Shown piece by piece: positions 60,638-64,000 of a stretch of 64,000 nt of DNA. A model generated the notes under the pieces. That model was not told the origin of the DNA, ran no database searches, and worked only from the letters and a program-made list of their open reading frames with translations. Origin of the DNA: an uncultured Bacteroidales bacterium (GTDB taxonomy: Bacteria > Bacteroidota > Bacteroidia > Bacteroidales > Muribaculaceae). The stretch is from positions 29,710-93,709 of the forward strand of contig UQMZ01000009.1 in NCBI GenBank assembly GCA_900542185.1, in the 5' to 3' direction. The first letter of the stretch is position 1; each line of letters starts with the position of its first letter. Both the position numbers and the translations under genes were made by a program.

Positions 60638-61273
60638 TCATTGCTTTTCCGGGCCTTGGGCACTTCCCTTGACACGTATCAGTTTCTGCAAAAAACGCAT
60701 TTGGTCTGCAAAGTAAACACTTTTTTTTGGATTTTTCAAATTAAGCTCCGTAATTATTTCCAAAGCTTTCTGATAGTTGCCGTTTTTGACCATGATTTTC
60801 ACCAGCGCCTGTTCTCCTATCACGGGCTCGGCGGGATTCTCTATCGGCTTCGGCTTGGGAGTCTGTTCGGGCTTGAGGAATGAATCGAGCAGCGAGGCCG
60901 TGTCATCCTCAGGCATAGGAGCCTCCTCCATCTGCAGCAGCTGCGAGGCGTAATCTACGGCAGGAGCCTCGATCGGAACCTCCTCCGGCACTTCCGGCGA
61001 AGGTGCGTTTTTACCCCCGAATTTTTCGATGAATTCATCGATTGTGTCTTCAGTCGTCAGGTCCGGTTTCTCGTATTCACCGTAAAAATCACGAAACTCA
61101 TCGGGATCAATCCCCACCAACGTGCGCAGCGATTCCATCGGCCCCACGCCGGCCGCTATGCGTCGCAACAGACGCTGGCGTTCCTCCCCGCGCGACTCGG
61201 GCAACGCCTCTATCGCCGGATATATATAATAGGGATATTTCCTGAACATTGTTTCTTCCTGCCCCTTCTCCAT
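60638..61273 (-). CDS. Tetratricopeptide-like protein of the lptE-secG cluster
   Basis: Up to 211 residues; the ATG at 61249 (MFRKYPYYIYPAIEAL) is an equally possible start. An N-terminal helical segment with KYPYY, a Glu/Pro-rich middle with DTIDEFIEKFGG (near 85) and a C-terminal TPR-like hairpin (LVKIMVKNGNYQKALEIITEL, then FADQMRFLQKLI). This combination regularly lies between lptE and secG in Bacteroidales; function not established. A 12-bp tandem repeat lies just upstream. Confidence 0.78.
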   Translation of the reverse strand: MEKGQEETMFRKYPYYIYPAIEALPESRGEERQRLLRRIAAGVGPMESLRTLVGIDPDEFRDFYGEYEKPDLTTEDTIDEFIEKFGGKNAPSPEVPEEVPIEAPAVDYASQLLQMEEAPMPEDDTASLLDSFLKPEQTPKPKPIENPAEPVIGEQALVKIMVKNGNYQKALEIITELNLKNPKKSVYFADQMRFLQKLIRVKGSAQGPEKQ

Positions 61274-61298
61274 ATTATTCTTCCTCTTTTTTATCCCT

Positions 61299-61346
61299 GT
61301 TTTTACCCCCGTTTTTACCCCCGTTTTTACCCCCGTTTTTACCCCT
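61299..61346 (+). repeat. 12-bp tandem repeat, four copies
   Basis: GTTTTTACCCCC is repeated at 61299, 61311, 61323 and 61335 (last copy ending in T), with a degenerate fifth. On the minus strand the unit is a multiple of three and in phase with the TPR-like gene just downstream, but no start codon precedes it. Confidence 0.85.
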
Positions 61347-61414
61347 CCTTTTTACCTCCTTAATTATTCTCTTAACTTTCTCAACTCATCCGGTCCGTTT
61401 AGGCATCCCCGATG

Positions 61415-61449
61415 CGCGGAGCCGTTCTGTTCTGCGCCGGAGGCGCAGC
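61415..61449 (+). repeat. Dispersed intergenic repeat, copy C
   Basis: Near-identical (33 of 35) to 7751-7785; carries the perfect hairpin CTGCGCC-GGA-GGCGCAG. It lies between lptE and the TPR-like gene, partly inside a possible leader. Confidence 0.7.
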
Positions 61450-61457
61450 CTCCCGCA

Positions 61458-61988
61458 TCACCAGTTTCCGAACGTCGCGTTGAATATCAGTGTCACCAAT
61501 TCCTCGCTTATCTGCTGACACAGGTCGTCCTGCACATCGGTAAGCATCAGCGACGACGAGAACTGGCGGTAAGCCGAGAAATTCTGGTCGATGTTGTTGG
61601 CCGGGTTCTTATTGTCGGTATACACCACATGGACCGTGATGGTGAGTCGTGTCTCGGTGGCGTACGCGTCAGTGCCCACGGCCTGTGGCGACAGAGTGTA
61701 ACCCGTGATTTCACCGCGCAGTTCCAGGTCGGAACTGCCGTCTGTAGTCTGCAGACGCGTGTTGTGCGTGATATAGTCCAGCAGCTCGTTCTCAAAAGTC
61801 TGCTGCAACGGCGGATACACCAATGCCGCGCGTATCGGAAAATCACTTACGTTTACCGTCTTGTAGATATCGTAGTTGATCGACGATCCGTTCAGCGTGT
61901 ATCGGGGTATGCAGCTTCCTGCCAGCAGCAACGGCAACACCGCTACGGTCAGCATCAGCCTTTTCCTTATCTTGCCGTAAATTCTCAT
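61458..61988 (-). CDS. lptE: LptE-family lipopolysaccharide assembly lipoprotein
   Basis: 176 residues with a lipobox (LLAGSC, Cys26) and the Bacteroidetes LptE pattern: YTLNGSSINYDIYKTVNVSD, VYPPLQQTFENELLDYI and a C-terminal LMLTDVQDDLCQQISEELV. It plugs the LptD barrel that places LPS on the outer leaflet. Start overlaps the sigma-54 regulator stop by four bases. Confidence 0.9.
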   Translation of the reverse strand: MRIYGKIRKRLMLTVAVLPLLLAGSCIPRYTLNGSSINYDIYKTVNVSDFPIRAALVYPPLQQTFENELLDYITHNTRLQTTDGSSDLELRGEITGYTLSPQAVGTDAYATETRLTITVHVVYTDNKNPANNIDQNFSAYRQFSSSLMLTDVQDDLCQQISEELVTLIFNATFGNW

Positions 61989-63193
61989 TCTATGTTATAG
62001 TCGTGTAATTTGCGGTACAGTGTTCGCAACGATATGTTCAGGTCGTCGGCCGTCTTCTTCTTGTTGCCGTTGTTGTTCAGCAACGCTGCCTGAATTGTGG
62101 CTTTCTCCGTGTCGGCCAGCGGATCGGCTCCAAGGTCCAGCAGGTTGATGTCTGGGTACTTGGCCAGTGTTGTCACTTTGCTCACGTTCTGAGGCACAGG
62201 CGAGACAGTCTGTTCTTCGCTGGCATAACGGAATTCGCCACGGTTACGCTCCAGGGCGTCCAGACGGTCCTTAAGCATGTTGGTTTCGTCGCGCAATGCC
62301 ATCACCAGCTGCAGCAGCATCTTCTCGCGTTCGCCGGCATCGCTCTGACGAGGCGCAGGAAGCGATTCCTTGTCGGAATGGAGATACTCTCCGAGTGTCA
62401 GGCGGTCTATTTCGTAGCCGCTATGGAACAATGCCAACTGTTCTATAACGTTCTTAAGCTGTCTTACATTGCCCGGCCAGCGATACAGCTGCATCAGGCG
62501 CATGGCATCCTCGCCGAACGTGATGGGTTCCGTACGGTATTTATGGCTGAAATCTGAAGCGAACTTACGCGCGAGCAGGCAGACATCATCGCCACGGTCG
62601 TGCAGGTTGGGTACGGGAATTATGATTGTGGAGAGACGGTAATAGAGATCCTCACGGAACTTTCCCTGACGCACGGCCTCGAGCAGGTTCACGTTCGTGG
62701 CAGCTACAACACGCACATCGGCCCGCTGCACCGTCGACGAACCTACTTTAAGGAACTCACCAGTCTCGAGTACACGCAACAGGCGCGCCTGTGTCGTCAT
62801 CGGCAATTCCGCGATTTCATCAAGAAATATCGTTCCGCCATCGGCTTCCTCAAAATATCCCTTACGGGCTGTTATAGCGCCTGTAAAAGCCCCCTTCTCG
62901 TGCCCGAACAGTTCCGAGTCGATTGTGCCCTCAGGTATGGCGCCACAGTTCACGGCTATGTAGTTCTTATGCTTGCGGGCGCCGAACTGATGTATTATCT
63001 TCGGAAAAAACTCCTTGCCGGCGCCGCTCTCACCGGTCACGAGCACGGAAAGATCCACAGGTGCGACGCGAATGGCACGCGATATGGCGTTCAGCAATGC
63101 CGTGGAATTGCCTATTATCTGGAAACGCTGCTTGGCCTGCTGCACCTCCGCAGCCGGTACTAAGTTAGTATCTTTATCGTTTATTTCTCTCAT
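61985..63193 (-). CDS. Sigma-54-dependent transcriptional activator
   Basis: 402 residues from the ATG at 63193 (407 from 63208). The -7 box at 63225-63218 would leave almost no leader for 63208, so 63193 is preferred. AAA+ domain with Walker A GESGAGKE near residue 55, the sigma-54 contact loop KGAFTGA, Walker B GGTIFLDEI, and RWPGNVRQLKN; C-terminal Fis-type helix-turn-helix (KKKTADDLNISLRTLYRKL). It has no receiver or ligand domain in front, so its control must be by level or partner. Heads the run with lptE, the TPR-like gene and secG, as in other Bacteroidales. Confidence 0.93.
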   Translation of the reverse strand: MREINDKDTNLVPAAEVQQAKQRFQIIGNSTALLNAISRAIRVAPVDLSVLVTGESGAGKEFFPKIIHQFGARKHKNYIAVNCGAIPEGTIDSELFGHEKGAFTGAITARKGYFEEADGGTIFLDEIAELPMTTQARLLRVLETGEFLKVGSSTVQRADVRVVAATNVNLLEAVRQGKFREDLYYRLSTIIIPVPNLHDRGDDVCLLARKFASDFSHKYRTEPITFGEDAMRLMQLYRWPGNVRQLKNVIEQLALFHSGYEIDRLTLGEYLHSDKESLPAPRQSDAGEREKMLLQLVMALRDETNMLKDRLDALERNRGEFRYASEEQTVSPVPQNVSKVTTLAKYPDINLLDLGADPLADTEKATIQAALLNNNGNKKKTADDLNISLRTLYRKLHDYNIE

Positions 63194-63217
63194 ATTCGGT
63201 GCAAACATTCCGAACTA

Positions 63218-63225
63218 CAAATTTA
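63218..63225 (-). promoter_or_regulatory. Promoter -7 box for the sigma-54 activator operon
   Basis: Minus-strand TAAATTTG; places the start of transcription just before the ATG at 63193. Confidence 0.6.
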
Positions 63226-63229
63226 CGAA

Positions 63230-63251
63230 TTTTTCCTGACATCAGGAAAAA
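63230..63251 (+). promoter_or_regulatory. 22-base palindrome upstream of the activator gene
   Basis: TTTTTCCTGA-CA-TCAGGAAAAA, perfect arms of ten bases. It lies right upstream of the -7 box of the sigma-54 activator, where a -33 element would be, so an operator (possibly for the activator itself) is likely. A weak second terminator for the rRNA operon is the alternative. Confidence 0.5.
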
Positions 63252-63290
63252 GGGACACAAAAAAGGAACAAGAAAAACGGGACAAGAAAA

Positions 63291-63314
63291 AAGGGACTCA
63301 TTTCTGAGTCCCTT
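63291..63314 (-). terminator. Terminator of the rRNA operon
   Basis: On the minus strand AAGGGACTCA-GAAA-TGAGTCCCTT followed by TTTTC, just after the 5S gene; perfect 10-bp stem. Confidence 0.92.
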
Positions 63315-63322
63315 CCTTTCAA

Positions 63323-63429
<107 letters not shown>

Positions 63430-63687
63430 AGTCTCGTTGCCTGCTTCTTCCTTCCGGCTCTTGATTCAGCCTTCCGGTTTCGGCTTCCGCGGCCTCTGCC
63501 GCTGTGTTGTCTAGTTTCGGCGCGGAGATTCATCTCCGCTTCCGTGATGTCTTCAGAGTGACCCGGCCGGAACGAGAAGACCAGCAGAAACCAGTGCTTT
63601 CACACTTATCATAGTCGTTTCCTTGTTCTATAGTATTTAATGCATCGGTCAGGTATGTGTACCTCACTTCCGCATCTGTACTTTCCA
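63430..63687 (-). other. 23S-5S internal transcribed spacer
   Basis: About 255 bases between the two rRNA genes. I see no tRNA in it and the short open frame across it is not credible. A small inverted repeat, GCGGAGA-TTCA-TCTCCGC, lies near 63520. Confidence 0.7.

Positions 63688-64000
<313 letters not shown>

Noticed and set aside
61274..61360. N-terminal Gly-Val-Lys-Thr extension of the TPR-like protein
   Set aside because: The repeat is in frame, but no ATG, GTG or TTG start lies between it and the upstream stop.
61249..61518. Plus-strand frame with Leu-Pro-Pro-Phe repeats
   Set aside because: Produced entirely by the 12-bp tandem repeat read on the opposite strand to the real genes.

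Overview
This window reads as a chromosomal segment of a GC-rich Bacteroidales bacterium. The best guess is a gut Muribaculaceae (S24-7) relative, but that is an inference from the gene set, not from a taxonomic marker. Supporting signs are a SusC/SusD pair, GH92/GH95/GH89/GH28/GH2 glycosidases, DUF6242/PorG-like/DUF2723/DUF4271/DUF4250 families, and many Bacteroidetes-type -7 boxes (TAnnTTTG) ahead of genes. No integrase, transposase, phage or CRISPR gene was seen; the only mobile-looking DNA is a 332-bp inverted-repeat element.

Layout. 1-7693: a run of pyrimidine genes, carB (cut by the left edge)-pyrC-pyrK-pyrD-pyrF-pyrE-pyrB. It covers the path from carbamoyl phosphate to UMP and ends with an aspartate transcarbamylase that carries only the zinc domain of PyrI. 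7951-14956: an envelope block with a DUF6242 lipoprotein, a PorG-like barrel, uppS, bamA and two ompH/skp genes. 15000-16500: repeat-rich intergenic DNA, a tiny DUF4250 gene and a small outer-membrane barrel. 16501-21507: a GH2 beta-galactosidase, the MITE-like element, then galK-galM. 21800-34075: a co-directional run of a DUF2723 membrane glycosyltransferase-like protein, a polysaccharide deacetylase, an epimerase, DUF4271, hemD, a double-receiver/PEP-synthase-like protein, a sugar MFS transporter and a PfkB kinase. 34047-36293 (minus): GH92 mannosidase, overlapping the kinase gene tail to tail. 36375-37933: two membrane proteins.

38218-52314 is a polysaccharide utilization locus: SusC, SusD, a secreted two-repeat protein of unknown function, a GH28-like enzyme, a 1120-residue fusion of a histidine acid phosphatase to a GH89 alpha-N-acetylglucosaminidase, and a GH95 enzyme. 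No dedicated regulator lies beside it. 52388-64000 is mostly housekeeping: a CoA-transferase, miaB, an exbB-exbD-tonB set whose last gene (coiled coil) has an in-frame stop, pdxJ, an ACT-like protein that seems to have lost its CBS domains, nadK, secG, a TPR-like gene, lptE, a sigma-54 activator, and on the minus strand a 5S gene and the 3' end of a 23S gene.

Most notable points: the phosphatase-GH89 fusion inside the PUL; PyrB fused to the PyrI zinc domain without the allosteric domain; the coiled-coil gene interrupted at what looks like a Trp codon; the 332-bp element with near-perfect 34-bp inverted ends and TAA on both sides; and a dispersed CGCGGAGCCG-type intergenic repeat. Function calls come from family recognition by eye; no search was run.
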